A stretch of 37,242 nucleotides of DNA from Helicobacteraceae bacterium (lineage in GTDB: Bacteria; Campylobacterota; Campylobacteria; Campylobacterales; Sulfurimonadaceae): contig JALWGC010000010.1 in the NCBI GenBank assembly GCA_027038835.1, positions 1-37,242 on the forward strand, written 5' to 3'. The translations under genes were made by a program, and so were the position numbers. The notes beneath the pieces were generated by a model. That model was not told the DNA's origin. It ran no database searches and worked only from the letters and a program-made list of their open reading frames with translations. The first letter of the stretch is position 1. Each line of letters starts with the position of its first letter. Positions 1 through 9,354 of this stretch are shown here, in pieces.

Positions 1-253
1 ATTCAACTCTTTAACTGTAAGTTGTTTTAGTTCTTGGTAAACAGGTAAAACTTTACCGAAGAAACTAAAAATTTATCAAACTGCTACTCTTTTGGGATGT
101 AGGTTTGATTAAATTTATTATACGAGGGAATGAAAATGGTTTTGCAGTTGTGTGTAGCGTTTCGTTTTTTTCAAAAAAGGATATTTCGAAGCTACGATAA
201 ACGCTTGGGGGAAGTTCCCCTCGTTAAAAAGGGCTATGAAACTTTTACGCGCT
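1..253. other. Intergenic/edge region downstream of wzz-like gene
   Basis: No convincing gene is seen. The stretch holds an imperfectly placed inverted repeat, GGGGAA-G-TTCCCC at 208-220, just beyond the 3' end of the minus-strand wzz-like gene. It has almost no loop and no T tract, so it is a poor intrinsic terminator. A second short inverted repeat (GGTAA/TTACC) lies near 44-57. An AT-rich patch near 108-123 could hold a promoter for something reading right, but the only downstream ORF is about 51 codons long and runs into the antisense of the wzz-like gene. Confidence 0.4.
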
Positions 254-1411
254 TCACGCTTGGTTTGGCGCACCCTCTTCCTCTTCTTTGAACCCTTTTA
301 TAAACTCGATGAAAAAAACCAGAAAAATAGAAAGAACAAGTCCCGTCACGAACGCAACGACGATGATAAGTTTCTTTTTCGGTTTTGCGGGTTTGTCTTT
401 GACGATATACTCTCCAACGACGACAGAGTTTTGAACGTTTTGCTTCGTGATGTCGTATTCCAAAACCGCTATTTTGTCTTTTATAAGCTGTATCTGATTT
501 TTAAGTGAAACATCGAGCTTATATTTCAGTCTTTTAATGCTGTCTTGTATCTGTTGGATTTGTAGCTCTATAGCTTTTATGTTTTCGGTGCGAATCCTTT
601 CAATTTCGGTTTGATAATCTTCTATTTTGTTCTGTGAATTGAGTATAAGATTTTGATAATTCACCATCTGAATCGACGCTATCATCTGCATTGTACTTTC
701 TTTCGATTTTTTTCCAGAACGTACCAGTGAATCGACCGATGCTTGATATTCTTTGAGTTTTTGTTTGTGAAATGCGATCTTCTTACGAAGCACCAAGATT
801 TTTACGTTTTCGTAAAATGAAAGTTTATCTTGAAGCTTTTTGATTTGCCCTCGCTTTTGCTCAATCTGGTCTTTTAAAGATTCGGTATTTAAATTTTTTA
901 TGTCGTTTATTCGATTTTTCAATTCGTCTATTTGCGCTTTTTTATCTACGATATACTGTTTTATCTTCGGTTCGTACATCTTTTGTAAGTAAGCGACAAC
1001 CTCTTTGTTCTTTGTAAGCGCTACTTCATTGTTTGCACCTTCTGTTTTGATAGTTATAAAACCTTTTATTTTCTTACTCGCTTCTATGTTTGCAACGTCA
1101 CTTACGAACTTTTCTTGTTTTATCTTATCTTCTTTATCGACACGAAAAACGACTTTGAGTGTTTTAACTATCGTTCCGATATCATCGACAAGCCGTTTTT
1201 TCCCACTTTTCGCATCTTTTATGTATCCTACACGTACATTGGAGCGAACTTCGTAAACAGGCTGTTTCAAAAATGCGTACGCCCCCGCAAGCAGCGTTAC
1301 CGCCAAAGTGAATACGATAATAAATATTTTATATTTTCCAATCGTTCTAAAAAGCTCTCTGAGGTCTATTTCATCTTCGTCATAACAAACTTGTTGGGGT
1401 TGGTTGTTCAT
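254..1411 (-). CDS. Wzz-type polysaccharide chain-length determinant (polysaccharide co-polymerase)
   Basis: 385 residues with the classic co-polymerase layout. A short acidic cytoplasmic N-terminus is followed by a first membrane helix at about 29-48, a long periplasmic part that is strongly charged and predicted coiled coil from about 150 to 330, a Pro/Lys-rich stretch (KPAKPKKK), and a second membrane helix at about 349-370 with a short cytoplasmic tail. Proteins of this family sit in the inner membrane and set the length of O-antigen, capsule or exopolysaccharide chains made by a Wzy-type polymerase. The start has a good ribosome site (GGAGA six bases upstream). It follows recJ by 36 bases and may be co-transcribed with it. 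No polymerase or flippase gene lies in the window, so the polysaccharide it serves is unknown. Seen: topology. Inferred: role. Confidence 0.85.
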   Translation of the reverse strand: MNNQPQQVCYDEDEIDLRELFRTIGKYKIFIIVFTLAVTLLAGAYAFLKQPVYEVRSNVRVGYIKDAKSGKKRLVDDIGTIVKTLKVVFRVDKEDKIKQEKFVSDVANIEASKKIKGFITIKTEGANNEVALTKNKEVVAYLQKMYEPKIKQYIVDKKAQIDELKNRINDIKNLNTESLKDQIEQKRGQIKKLQDKLSFYENVKILVLRKKIAFHKQKLKEYQASVDSLVRSGKKSKESTMQMIASIQMVNYQNLILNSQNKIEDYQTEIERIRTENIKAIELQIQQIQDSIKRLKYKLDVSLKNQIQLIKDKIAVLEYDITKQNVQNSVVVGEYIVKDKPAKPKKKLIIVVAFVTGLVLSIFLVFFIEFIKGFKEEEEGAPNQA

Positions 1412-1447
1412 CGTTTCTCCATATTTTTTTTGGATTCTATCGAAATT

Positions 1448-3040
1448 TTACTCATAAAGGGTTGAAACAAGTAGCTGCAAAGAAACTCTATTGTTATACT
1501 CGTTTTTCGTCACGCTGTAACTACATGTGAGACGATCGCACTCTTTGGGGTCTATAACCCGCTTGAAAAGTACGAATTCATGTGTTATGTTCGATGCAGG
1601 ATGCAACGCAAGCGTGATGCGCGAATGGGACCCTTCCGCTCCAAAAGTTCTCACATCCACCACGCGCGCATCTTTTGCCAAGAACTTCGGTCTGGCATTG
1701 GCTTCGCCGTAAGGCTCGAACCGCTCCAAAAGCTCCAACAACTCGAAATCTATCGCTTCTGGGTGAAGGATGCCAAGTACCTCTTCTTTTGGAACGAACG
1801 CCTCTCTTGGCAGCGCTTTCGCACTTTGGTTGAGCGCTTGTTTGAACGCTTCGATATTATGCACGTTCAGGCTCAGACCTGCCGCCATTTTATGTCCGCC
1901 GAACTTCTCCAAAAAAGAGCGGTTTTGGTCGATAAGCGCGAAGATATCCACCTCTCCCAAGCTTCTTGCGCTCCCTTTGGCTCTTTCTCCGTCGATGCTC
2001 AGCACGATGGCGGGACGCCCGAGTCTATCGACAAGGCGCGAAGCGATGATGCCGACCACCCCTTCATGCCACCCCTCTTTGGCGACGACTATCACATCGT
2101 CTTCACACTCCCCTACCATTGCCAGCGCCTCTTCGAGCGCTTGAGCTTCGGTAGTTTTTCGAAACTCGTTCAAAGCGCCCAGACGCTCGAACCACTCATA
2201 CGCTTCTTGTGTGGTACGTGAGGTCAAAAACGAAAGCGCGATTGAAGCATCTTCGAGTCTGCCAGCGGAGTTGAGGCGAGGCGCTATCATAAAAGCGATA
2301 TCTTCGGAGGTGATGCGAGACTTGTTCAAAAAGTCGCGTATGATGACGCAAGCAGGACGAGAAGAGCGCATGATACGCCCAAGCCCCTCTTTGACAAGGG
2401 TTCGGTTGATATCCACAAGCGGCATGATATCGGCGATGATGGCGATGGAGAGGATGTCGATAAAACTCGCCATATCGACATCGACACCAAGCTCTTTTTT
2501 TACAAGCGCCAAAACCAGCCAAATAACCTCCGCGCCGCAAATCTCTTTAAAAGGGTAAGAGCAGTCCTCTTGCTTCGGATCGACAACGGCAAAAGCGTCA
2601 GGAAGTTCTTTTGGCGGGGTATGGTGGTCTGTGATGAGCAGATCACACCCTCTTTCTTTACATATCTTCGCCGCTTCGAGCGCGGTTATGCCGTTATCGA
2701 CGGTGATGACGACATCGGCATCGACACGCTCGAGCACACTTGCGCTCACTCCATACCCGTCGTAAAAACGGTTGGGGATCACCGCTTGAAGCGGATAGTC
2801 TATCATGCGGAAAAAATCGACCGTTATAGCGGTCGATACCACACCATCGACGTCGTAATCCCCGACAACGGCTATCTTTTCTTGCCCCTTGATCGCTTTT
2901 GCTATGCGCGCGGCGGCTTTTTGGGCATCTTTTAGCAATGCGGGGTCGGGTATTTCGCTAAGGCGTTTTTCACCTTTGGCAAAACGTTGAGAGAGTATCT
3001 TCTCTATCGCCTCTTTATCAAGAAGCCGCACCCCGCTCAC
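1448..3040 (-). CDS. recJ: Single-stranded-DNA-specific exonuclease RecJ
   Basis: 530 residues. The DHH-family metal-binding motifs are visible: GDYDVDG with Asp61, Asp63 and Asp65, a VDNG motif near 113, the DHH signature near 138, and the DHHA1 motif GGHKMAAG in the C-terminal half. RecJ degrades single-stranded DNA 5' to 3' and works in recombinational repair (RecFOR pathway), mismatch repair and base-excision repair. It is slightly shorter than the E. coli protein (577), as is usual in this phylum. Its start overlaps the pyrG stop by 4 bases (ATGA type), so it is translationally coupled to pyrG. Nothing is missing. Confidence 0.95.
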   Translation of the reverse strand: MSGVRLLDKEAIEKILSQRFAKGEKRLSEIPDPALLKDAQKAAARIAKAIKGQEKIAVVGDYDVDGVVSTAITVDFFRMIDYPLQAVIPNRFYDGYGVSASVLERVDADVVITVDNGITALEAAKICKERGCDLLITDHHTPPKELPDAFAVVDPKQEDCSYPFKEICGAEVIWLVLALVKKELGVDVDMASFIDILSIAIIADIMPLVDINRTLVKEGLGRIMRSSRPACVIIRDFLNKSRITSEDIAFMIAPRLNSAGRLEDASIALSFLTSRTTQEAYEWFERLGALNEFRKTTEAQALEEALAMVGECEDDVIVVAKEGWHEGVVGIIASRLVDRLGRPAIVLSIDGERAKGSARSLGEVDIFALIDQNRSFLEKFGGHKMAAGLSLNVHNIEAFKQALNQSAKALPREAFVPKEEVLGILHPEAIDFELLELLERFEPYGEANARPKFLAKDARVVDVRTFGAEGSHSRITLALHPASNITHEFVLFKRVIDPKECDRLTCSYSVTKNEYNNRVSLQLLVSTLYE

Positions 3041-4665
3041 TCCTCTTCCGAAGCATCGAGCGAAGCTTTGACAAACGCCAAGATGGAAGGGTTTGGACCT
3101 TGCAATCTGGAGGTGAACTCAGGGTGGAACTGCACACCCAAAAACCATGGATGGTCTTTGACCTCCACCGCTTCGATAAGCCCATGACTCTCACCCGTAA
3201 CTATCATACCCGCATTTTCAAGCGCTTCTCTATATGCAGGGTTGGCTTCGTAGCGGTGTCTGTGGCGTTCGTAAATCGTTTTTTCACCGTTGTAGGCTTT
3301 GTTAAGAAGCGAGCCTTCTTTTGTATCACATGGGTACTCTCCAAGACGCAGCGTACCCCCCATCGGACTTGTATGGGTGCGTATCTGCTGTTCACCGCTG
3401 TTGTCGATGAAATTTTCTATAAGGTATATCATCGGATACGGTGTATTTTCATCGAACTCTATCGAGTTGGCACCTTCCCAACCAAGGACGTTTCTTGCAT
3501 ACTCCACAAGTGTAAGCTGCATTCCAAGACAAATTCCCAAATACGGCACTTTGTTTTCACGCGCATAGCGGATCGCTTCTATCTTACCTTCGACACCGCG
3601 GCTGCCAAAACCTCCCGCGACCAAAATACCGTCACAATCCCCAAGAAGCGCTTTTGCTCCGCGCTCTTCTATCTCTTCGCTATCGACCCAACATATCTCC
3701 ACTCTTGCATCGAGATGCGCTCCGGAGTGGATAAGCGCTTCGGTGAGTGATTTGTAGCTTTCTTTGAGCGCGAGGTATTTGCCGACAAAACCGATGACCA
3801 CTTTCTCTTTTGGCTGGACGATCTTTTTCACAAGGCTGTCCCACTCGCTCATATCGGGCTCTAGCTCACCAAGCTCGAGCGCTTTTGCAATGGGCTTGAG
3901 GATGTTTTGACGTAAAAAACTCATAGGCACGTCGTATATCGTTTGTGCATCGAGCGCTTCGATAACGCTGTCGGGACTTACGTCACAGCTCATAGCGAGT
4001 TTTTTCTTGAATGTCTTTGGAAGTGCCGTTTCGCTTCGAGCGATGATCATCTGCGGAGTGATACCGATACGGCGAAGCTCTTGAACGGAATGTTGCGTCG
4101 GCTTGGACTTGAGCTCCCCTGCGGCTTTGATGTACGGCACCAAGGTAACGTGGATGAAAAACGCACCGGCAACCTCATCGTCGTGTTTCATCTGACGGAT
4201 CGCCTCCATAAACGGCAACCCTTCGATGTCTCCGACGGTTCCGCCAAGCTCCACCACAAGCACGTCTTTCCCTTCCCCCGCTTTTTTGATGCGATCGACT
4301 ATCTCGCCGACGATGTGGGGAATCACCTGTATCGTCTGACCGAGGTAACCTCCGGCACGCTCACGCTCGATGACGCTTGAGTACACCTGCCCCGTCGTGA
4401 AGTTGCTCGTTTTTAGAAACGAAGTGTTCAAAAACCGCTCGTAGTTCCCTATGTCCAAGTCGGTCTCGGCACCGTCTTTGGTAACGAAAACTTCCCCATG
4501 CTCAAGCGGCGACATCGTTCCCGGATCGACGTTGATGTAAGGGTCGATTTTGAGCATCCCGACATCAAGCCCCGAATGTTTCAAAAGTGTTCCCACACTC
4601 GCAGCCGTTATCCCTTTTCCTAAAGAACTCAGTACTCCGCCCGTTACAAATATATACTTCGTCAT
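3037..4665 (-). CDS. pyrG: CTP synthase (glutamine-hydrolysing)
   Basis: 542 residues, the usual full length. The N-terminal amidoligase domain begins with the conserved [13 protein letters not shown]-binding loop and continues with the [15 protein letters not shown] block. The C-terminal class I glutaminase domain has the nucleophile Cys379 in GICLGMQ and the His514/Glu516 pair in FHPE. The enzyme makes CTP from UTP, ATP and glutamine. It is first in a pyrG-recJ(-wzz) unit, divergent from gap across a 96-base gap; a GGTGG-type ribosome site precedes the ATG. CTP is also the expected nucleotide for the Cj1416-like cytidylyltransferase at 25977-27044, but the two are not linked in an operon. 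Confidence 0.97.
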   Translation of the reverse strand: MTKYIFVTGGVLSSLGKGITAASVGTLLKHSGLDVGMLKIDPYINVDPGTMSPLEHGEVFVTKDGAETDLDIGNYERFLNTSFLKTSNFTTGQVYSSVIERERAGGYLGQTIQVIPHIVGEIVDRIKKAGEGKDVLVVELGGTVGDIEGLPFMEAIRQMKHDDEVAGAFFIHVTLVPYIKAAGELKSKPTQHSVQELRRIGITPQMIIARSETALPKTFKKKLAMSCDVSPDSVIEALDAQTIYDVPMSFLRQNILKPIAKALELGELEPDMSEWDSLVKKIVQPKEKVVIGFVGKYLALKESYKSLTEALIHSGAHLDARVEICWVDSEEIEERGAKALLGDCDGILVAGGFGSRGVEGKIEAIRYARENKVPYLGICLGMQLTLVEYARNVLGWEGANSIEFDENTPYPMIYLIENFIDNSGEQQIRTHTSPMGGTLRLGEYPCDTKEGSLLNKAYNGEKTIYERHRHRYEANPAYREALENAGMIVTGESHGLIEAVEVKDHPWFLGVQFHPEFTSRLQGPNPSILAFVKASLDASEEE

Positions 4666-4726
4666 CCACCGCTCCGCTTTTGTTTTTGAAATGATACTTC
4701 AAACTCACTTATAAAGAGTTTTAAGG

Positions 4727-4732
4727 TATAAT
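4727..4732 (+). promoter_or_regulatory. Sigma-70-type -10 element for the gap-luxS operon
   Basis: A perfect TATAAT lies 29 bases before the gap start in the divergent pyrG/gap gap, and no clear -35 is seen, as is common in Campylobacterota promoters. A GAGGA ribosome site follows at 4751-4755. A weaker reverse-strand TATAAG (4708-4713) might serve pyrG. Confidence 0.6.
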
Positions 4733-4761
4733 TCCGTAACTATATTTTTTGAGGATGAAAA

Positions 4762-5757
4762 ATGGCAGTAAAAGTAGCAGTAAACGGAACTGGAAGAATC
4801 GGGCTTATAGCTATCAAGATCGCGATGCGAAGAGAAGACGTCGAGCTTGTCGCGCTCAACACCACCGCAAGTCCGGAAATGCTTGCACACCTTCTCAAAT
4901 ACGACACCGTCCACACCGGTATCGATGCCAAGCCAATCGATGAGAACACAATCGAAATCGATGGGAAAAAAGTGAGAATGTTCAGCGAGCGCGACTTGGA
5001 CAACGTGGACTTCGGCGGTGCGGGCGCCGAAGTGGTTTTAGAGTGTACAGGTGTATTTCTAACAAGCGAAAAAGCGCAAAAATACCTCAAAAACGGCGTG
5101 AAAAAGGTCGTTATGAGCGCTCCGGCAAAAGACGACACACCAACATACGTCATCAACATCAACACCGACGACTACAAAGGGGAAGCGATCATCTCCAACG
5201 CTTCATGTACGACCAACGGGCTTGCTCCCATCGTCAAAGTGCTCGATGACGCGTTTGGGATCGAAAACGGTCTTATGACCACTATCCACTCCTACACAAA
5301 CGACCAGAATCTTCTCGATGTCAAACACAAAAAAGATTTCCGTCGTGCCCGTGCTGCAGCGGTTAATATGATCCCTACAACCACCGGAGCGGCAAAAGCC
5401 ATAGGAAAAGTGATGCCACACCTAAACGGCAAACTAAACGGTTATGCTATGCGTGTTCCAACACCTGATGTCAGCGTAGTTGATCTTACCGTCAATCTCA
5501 AAACCGAAGTGACTAAAGAGCAAGTAAACGAAGCGTTCGAAAAAGCTGCACAAACCAACTTCAAAGGGCTTATCGAAGTTGATCATGACAAACGTGTTTC
5601 AAGCGACTTCATCGGCTCAAGCTATAGCTGTACTTACGTACCCGACATGGTAAGTGTCGTCGATGACAAAACACTCAAAGTGCTTGCTTGGTATGACAAT
5701 GAATGGGGCTATACTGAAAGACTTGTCGATATGGCGGTTTTCGTAGCTAACAAATAA
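4762..5757 (+). CDS. gap: Glyceraldehyde-3-phosphate dehydrogenase, type I
   Basis: 331 residues. The NAD(P)-binding Rossmann fold starts with NGTGRIG at 8-14. The catalytic Cys149 is in SNASCTTN and the assisting His176 in TTIHSYTNDQ, at the canonical positions. The enzyme interconverts glyceraldehyde-3-phosphate and 1,3-bisphosphoglycerate in glycolysis/gluconeogenesis in the cytoplasm. After the second strand of the Rossmann fold the sequence reads ALNTTA, where strictly NAD-dependent enzymes usually carry Asp after the Asn. The loss of Asp suggests NADP can be accepted, which would fit a gluconeogenic or autotrophic lifestyle (inference). It is the first gene of a run that continues with luxS 12 bases downstream. 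Confidence 0.97.
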   Translation: MAVKVAVNGTGRIGLIAIKIAMRREDVELVALNTTASPEMLAHLLKYDTVHTGIDAKPIDENTIEIDGKKVRMFSERDLDNVDFGGAGAEVVLECTGVFLTSEKAQKYLKNGVKKVVMSAPAKDDTPTYVININTDDYKGEAIISNASCTTNGLAPIVKVLDDAFGIENGLMTTIHSYTNDQNLLDVKHKKDFRRARAAAVNMIPTTTGAAKAIGKVMPHLNGKLNGYAMRVPTPDVSVVDLTVNLKTEVTKEQVNEAFEKAAQTNFKGLIEVDHDKRVSSDFIGSSYSCTYVPDMVSVVDDKTLKVLAWYDNEWGYTERLVDMAVFVANK

Positions 5758-5769
5758 AAAGGAAAAAAT

Positions 5770-6288
5770 ATGCCGTTACTCGATAGCTTCACGGTCGATC
5801 ACACAAAGATGCCCGCACCTGCGGTGCGAAAAGCCAAAACCATGCAAACACCGTGCGGCGATACCATCACGGTGTTCGATCTTCGCTTTTGCAAACCGAA
5901 CGCGGAAAAAATGGACGTGCGCGGTCTTCATACGCTCGAGCACCTCTTTGCAGGATTTATGAGAGATCATCTCAACTCCAAAAAAGTGGAGATTATCGAC
6001 ATCTCCCCTATGGGGTGTCGAACCGGATTTTATATGTCGGTTATAGGCACTCCAAGCGAAAAGAAAGTCGCCAAAGCGTGGAAAAAGTCGATGCAAGACG
6101 TCCTTGCGGTCAAAAACGAAAAACAGATTCCCGAACTCAATATCTATCAATGCGGCAGTTACAAGATGCATTCGCTCAAAAATGCCAAAAAAATCGCCAA
6201 GAACGTCCTAAAACGCAAAATCGGCATTATGGACAACGAAGCGTTGAAGCTCACAAAAAAACAACTCAAAAAGCTTGAAGGAAAATAG
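5770..6288 (+). CDS. luxS: S-ribosylhomocysteine lyase LuxS
   Basis: 172 residues, close to the family length. The metal ligands His54 and His58 with catalytic Glu57 lie in HTLEHLF, catalytic Cys83 is in GCRTGFY and the third metal ligand Cys128 is in YQCGSY. LuxS cleaves S-ribosylhomocysteine to homocysteine and DPD, the precursor of autoinducer-2. In this window the homocysteine can be used by MetH (9351-12842). A GGA-type ribosome site sits between the gap stop and this ATG. The C-terminus has a lysine-rich extension of about 15 residues. The next gene starts immediately after its stop codon. Confidence 0.97.
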   Translation: MPLLDSFTVDHTKMPAPAVRKAKTMQTPCGDTITVFDLRFCKPNAEKMDVRGLHTLEHLFAGFMRDHLNSKKVEIIDISPMGCRTGFYMSVIGTPSEKKVAKAWKKSMQDVLAVKNEKQIPELNIYQCGSYKMHSLKNAKKIAKNVLKRKIGIMDNEALKLTKKQLKKLEGK

Positions 6289-6591
6289 ATGACACTTTTG
6301 GTGCCGATGGATAGTGAAGCAGTAGAAGAAGCGAAACTCGTCGCCATCGACGAAGCGAAGGTCTGGGCGCAGCTCGTCGTCGAAGAGGGGGAACTCGTCG
6401 AAGTCAAACACGCCAAAGATTGGCAAGAGTTCGACTACCCCGGCGAATACGTCGTCGTCAAAGACAGCGGCGAATACGTCTGGCCGTTTATAGAGATGAA
6501 CATGCTCGCCCTTGTCGCTCCTTCACAGCGCTACATAGACGACATTGTCGAAGCGTACCTTTTCAAAGAGCTCCACGAACTCGCATACTAA
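6289..6591 (+). CDS. Small acidic protein of unknown function downstream of luxS
   Basis: 100 residues, very rich in Glu, Asp and Val, with no membrane segment or signal peptide. I do not recognise it. The opening (TLLVPMDS) followed by a strand-rich stretch (AKVWAQLVVEEGELVEV) faintly recalls the NifX/dinitrogenase-cofactor fold, but no diagnostic residue supports that. The ATG directly abuts the luxS stop codon, so translational coupling to luxS is likely. A five-base gap separates it from the next gene. Codon use matches the neighbours, so it is probably real. Confidence 0.7.
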   Translation: MTLLVPMDSEAVEEAKLVAIDEAKVWAQLVVEEGELVEVKHAKDWQEFDYPGEYVVVKDSGEYVWPFIEMNMLALVAPSQRYIDDIVEAYLFKELHELAY

Positions 6592-6595
6592 AATC

Positions 6596-7066
6596 ATGCA
6601 GCAGTTTTTAGAGCTTTTTCACCCAAATCCGGGTAATGCCTATTTGCTTGTAACGACCAAAATCGACCGTATCGCGGACGCACTTTTGGAAAAAACCGCG
6701 AATGTCGATGGAGAGTTCGCCATAGCACTTTACGGCGAGGGTTCCTACCAAAAAGCGAAACTCCAGCAGATAGACTCGCTCCAAAAACCTTTCAAAGCGC
6801 AGCCAAGAGAGTTCGATAGGGTGATTTTTTACGACCTCTTCACTCGCCACGCTTCTCAAAAAATGCTCCTGCGCACCGCTTATAGAGCCCTCTCAAACGC
6901 CGCGGAGATCGTCATCGCCGAACCAAAAGGTAAACTCAAGCCTTACGAAACTTACGCATTACTCGAAGAAAGCGAATTTCGCGCACCCAATCTCATAGAA
7001 GACATCTTACCCGATTACGACGTCTATGTTGCAAAAAAGATGCATATGTGGGGCAATGGATTGTAG
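6596..7066 (+). CDS. Conserved hypothetical protein, possibly methyltransferase-like fold
   Basis: 156 residues from the ATG at 6596. A longer reading from 6545 is possible, but it would overlap the previous gene by about 47 bases with a low-complexity Ser/Thr/Lys leader that looks non-coding. The middle (FDRVIFYDLF, then AYRALSNAAEIVIAEPKG) has the alternating strand/helix pattern of the C-terminal half of class I SAM-dependent methyltransferases. The glycine-rich SAM-binding loop is not evident, so the call is structural and weak. It is the last gene of the gap-luxS run; a separate promoter follows before the esterase gene. Substrate unknown. Confidence 0.6.
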   Translation: MQQFLELFHPNPGNAYLLVTTKIDRIADALLEKTANVDGEFAIALYGEGSYQKAKLQQIDSLQKPFKAQPREFDRVIFYDLFTRHASQKMLLRTAYRALSNAAEIVIAEPKGKLKPYETYALLEESEFRAPNLIEDILPDYDVYVAKKMHMWGNGL

Positions 7067-7116
7067 CAAAAAAGTTGTAGTTGTTACCTGACCCCATTTA
7101 CTACTTTCAAAGTGGA

Positions 7117-7122
7117 TATAAT
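7117..7122 (+). promoter_or_regulatory. Sigma-70-type -10 element for the esterase gene
   Basis: A perfect TATAAT lies 31 bases upstream of the ATG at 7154. It overlaps an alternative GTG start at 7112, which argues that translation begins at 7154. No good -35 is visible. Confidence 0.5.
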
Positions 7123-7153
7123 ACGAAAACAAATAGAACTTCAAGGTTGCTCG

Positions 7154-7705
7154 ATGGTACTCTACATTCACGGTTTTGCAAGTAGCGGTTTGGGTGCGAA
7201 GGCGGAGATTTTTCGCACCTTTTACAAAAACGAAAAAAAAACTTTTTTAGCGCCGAGTTTGAGCTTCATTCCACAGCTTGCTATGCAGACGCTGGAGGAG
7301 ATTGTACAAAACTGTAACGATATCAAGCTTGTCGGTTCTTCACTTGGCGGGTATTACGCTTTGTATCTATCGCACAAATACGACCTCAAAGCGGTTTTGA
7401 TAAACCCAAGCTTGCACCCCCAAGAAACTCTTGCCAAGGTACTTGGGAAAACCTATTCGTTTTACGACAAGAGAAGCGGATTTTTTTGGCAAGAGGAGCA
7501 TGTCAAAGCGCTTGAACGCTACAAAGTGGAAAATCCCCCGACACACAACCTTTTTGTTTTGCTCCAAAAAGGGGACGAAACACTTGATTACCGTGTAGCG
7601 CAAAAAGAGCTCGCAGGTGCGAAAATGACAATCGAAGAAGGGGGCGATCATGGGTTTGTCGGCATAGAGCGCCACTTCGACGCCATAGAGGAGTTCTTTG
7701 CATGA
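7154..7705 (+). CDS. YqiA/YcfP-type alpha/beta-hydrolase (putative esterase)
   Basis: 183 residues from the ATG at 7154, which has an AAGG ribosome site about seven bases upstream. The protein begins with the oxyanion-hole motif IHGFASS. It carries the nucleophile elbow GSSLGG with Ser63 and ends with GGDHGF, which supplies the likely catalytic His; an Asp in QKGDETLD is the likely third member of the triad. This is the compact layout of the YqiA/UPF0227 esterases. The natural substrate is unknown. The stop overlaps the NFACT gene start by 4 bases, so the two are coupled. Confidence 0.85.
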   Translation: MVLYIHGFASSGLGAKAEIFRTFYKNEKKTFLAPSLSFIPQLAMQTLEEIVQNCNDIKLVGSSLGGYYALYLSHKYDLKAVLINPSLHPQETLAKVLGKTYSFYDKRSGFFWQEEHVKALERYKVENPPTHNLFVLLQKGDETLDYRVAQKELAGAKMTIEEGGDHGFVGIERHFDAIEEFFA

Positions 7706-9036
7706 AGCTTTCCCATCTCAAACAAATCGTCGCTTATCTTGAGCGTTTCAAACAAATCGTCGCCGCTCACAGAGTCGATGACAACCTCATCCGTCTAGTT
7801 TTCGACAAAGAGGAAAGTATCTATTTCGATATGAGGAAATCGGCCTCGAAGATTTTCAAAACCAAAAAGGAGATTGCGCGCACCAAAATCTACAACGCTC
7901 CGTTTGACATCCTTTTGGCAAAACACTGCAACCGCGCCAAGATAGAAAATATCGCTCTTGTAAACGGTGATAAGGTACTTCGTTTTAGCTGTCTTTTACA
8001 AAGTGCCTACAAAACCCAAAGAACCTTTTTGCAGTTCGAGTTCACCGGCAAACACACAAACGCCATTTTGCTTGATGAAGAGGAGCGGGTCATAGAAGCA
8101 CTTCGTCATGTCGATCTCTTCAGCTCGTTTCGCGAAGTGAAAGTGGGGCAAAAACTCCTCCCTCTACCCAAGCCGAATTTCACTCCAAAAGAGTACCCCC
8201 TCGAAGATGTAGAGTCTTTTTTGTACGCACAGTACGAAGAAGAAGCGAAAAAAAAGCTTCAATCACTCAAAAAACAAAAAATCGCCTTTTTGGAAAAGAA
8301 ACGAAAAAAGCTTCAAAAACGGCTCGAAGCACTCGAAGATGAACAAGAGCTAAACACCAAAGCCGACCAAGCGGAGCTTTTTGGCAACCTTGTTTTGATG
8401 CACCTACATACCATCAAACCCTACCAAACCAACTTACAACTTACCGACTACGAGGGGAAAGAACGCCAAATTCAGCTTGAAAAACCGTTTGCAAAACCAA
8501 GCGACATTTCGGAGCATTTTTTCAAAACCGCAAAAAAACTGCGCCAAAAAGCCGCTAATTTGCACAAAGAAAAAGACTCCCTTAACTCCAAAATCACTTA
8601 TTACGACAACTTCATAGAAGCGGTGCGAAGTGCCGAATATCTTTCGAAACTCGCCATCCTCTTTCCAAAAAGACAAAACTCGCGCCAAACCAAACAGGAC
8701 GATTCTATTGAGAGTTTCTACATCGAAGGGTACAAAGTGCAACTTGGCAAAAACGAAAGAGGCAACGTCGCTTTGTTACAAAACGCCAAAGCGCGCGACA
8801 TCTGGCTGCATCTCAAAGACCGACCGAGCTGCCATGTCATCATCAGAACCGACAAACAAAACGTTCCCCAAAACGTCATCGAAGCCGCCGCCAAACTCTG
8901 CGTGGAATTCACCACCACTCAAAAAGATCGTTTTTTGGTCGATTATACCCAAAGAAGGGAAGTCAAAATCCAAGAAGGCGCGAACGTCTTGTACAACAAG
9001 TACAAAACCATCGAGGTCGATACCCGCTCACAATAG
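7702..9036 (+). CDS. NFACT-family RNA-binding protein (RqcH/FbpA-like)
   Basis: 444 residues. An NFACT-N-like domain spans about 1-180, a long charged coiled coil about 185-310 and an NFACT-R domain the last 120 residues, marked by DIWLHLKD at 366-373. In bacteria with RqcH this family binds obstructed large ribosomal subunits and adds C-terminal tails to stalled nascent chains; older annotations call it fibronectin-binding protein. It is shorter than Firmicute RqcH (about 570), with a reduced N-terminal half, as seen in Campylobacterota. Whether it still elongates tails is not known. It sits between the esterase (4-base overlap) and a small charged protein. Confidence 0.88.
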   Translation: MKLSHLKQIVAYLERFKQIVAAHRVDDNLIRLVFDKEESIYFDMRKSASKIFKTKKEIARTKIYNAPFDILLAKHCNRAKIENIALVNGDKVLRFSCLLQSAYKTQRTFLQFEFTGKHTNAILLDEEERVIEALRHVDLFSSFREVKVGQKLLPLPKPNFTPKEYPLEDVESFLYAQYEEEAKKKLQSLKKQKIAFLEKKRKKLQKRLEALEDEQELNTKADQAELFGNLVLMHLHTIKPYQTNLQLTDYEGKERQIQLEKPFAKPSDISEHFFKTAKKLRQKAANLHKEKDSLNSKITYYDNFIEAVRSAEYLSKLAILFPKRQNSRQTKQDDSIESFYIEGYKVQLGKNERGNVALLQNAKARDIWLHLKDRPSCHVIIRTDKQNVPQNVIEAAAKLCVEFTTTQKDRFLVDYTQRREVKIQEGANVLYNKYKTIEVDTRSQ

Positions 9037-9045
9037 GAGGTTCCC

Positions 9046-9354
9046 ATGCCGATAGCTCCAATAGGCAACGTCATACTTGTCAACCAACAGTCCCCTTTCG
9101 TCTCCTCGAGTGTTGCGGACACGAACGCTCGCGTCGAACTCCAAAACATCATGGCGCAACATTTGGTCAACGAAGAGGAAAAACAAATCCAAGAGATTCG
9201 CGAACCCGAAGAGAGCCATGCAATCGACCCCGACCGTGAGCATCAGCGCCAAGAAGCGGACGAAGAAGCGAAAAACCGCAAAGAAGCGGCTGAGCACAAA
9301 AGCGAAGAGAAAAACCCACCTTCCCCTTTACACAAACTCGATATAAAAGTCTAA
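9046..9354 (+). CDS. Small charged hypothetical protein
   Basis: 102 residues. It begins with a short hydrophobic stretch (PIGNVILVNQ) and continues with an almost uninterrupted Glu/Lys/Arg/Gln-rich region from about 35 to 95 that should form a single helix or coiled coil. A strong ribosome site (AGGAGG) overlaps the preceding NFACT stop codon, so the start is secure and the gene is probably co-expressed with it. I do not recognise the function. The stop codon overlaps the stop of convergent metH. Confidence 0.7.
   Translation: MPIAPIGNVILVNQQSPFVSSSVADTNARVELQNIMAQHLVNEEEKQIQEIREPEESHAIDPDREHQRQEADEEAKNRKEAAEHKSEEKNPPSPLHKLDIKV

Noticed and set aside
136-290. Possible 51-codon gene at the left edge with an AGGG site
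   Set aside because: It has no recognisable features, and its last part is simply the antisense of the wzz-like gene.
6545-6595. Upstream start for the methyltransferase-like gene
   Set aside because: The added residues are Ser/Thr/Lys-rich, overlap the preceding gene and do not resemble coding sequence; the ATG at 6596 is preferred.
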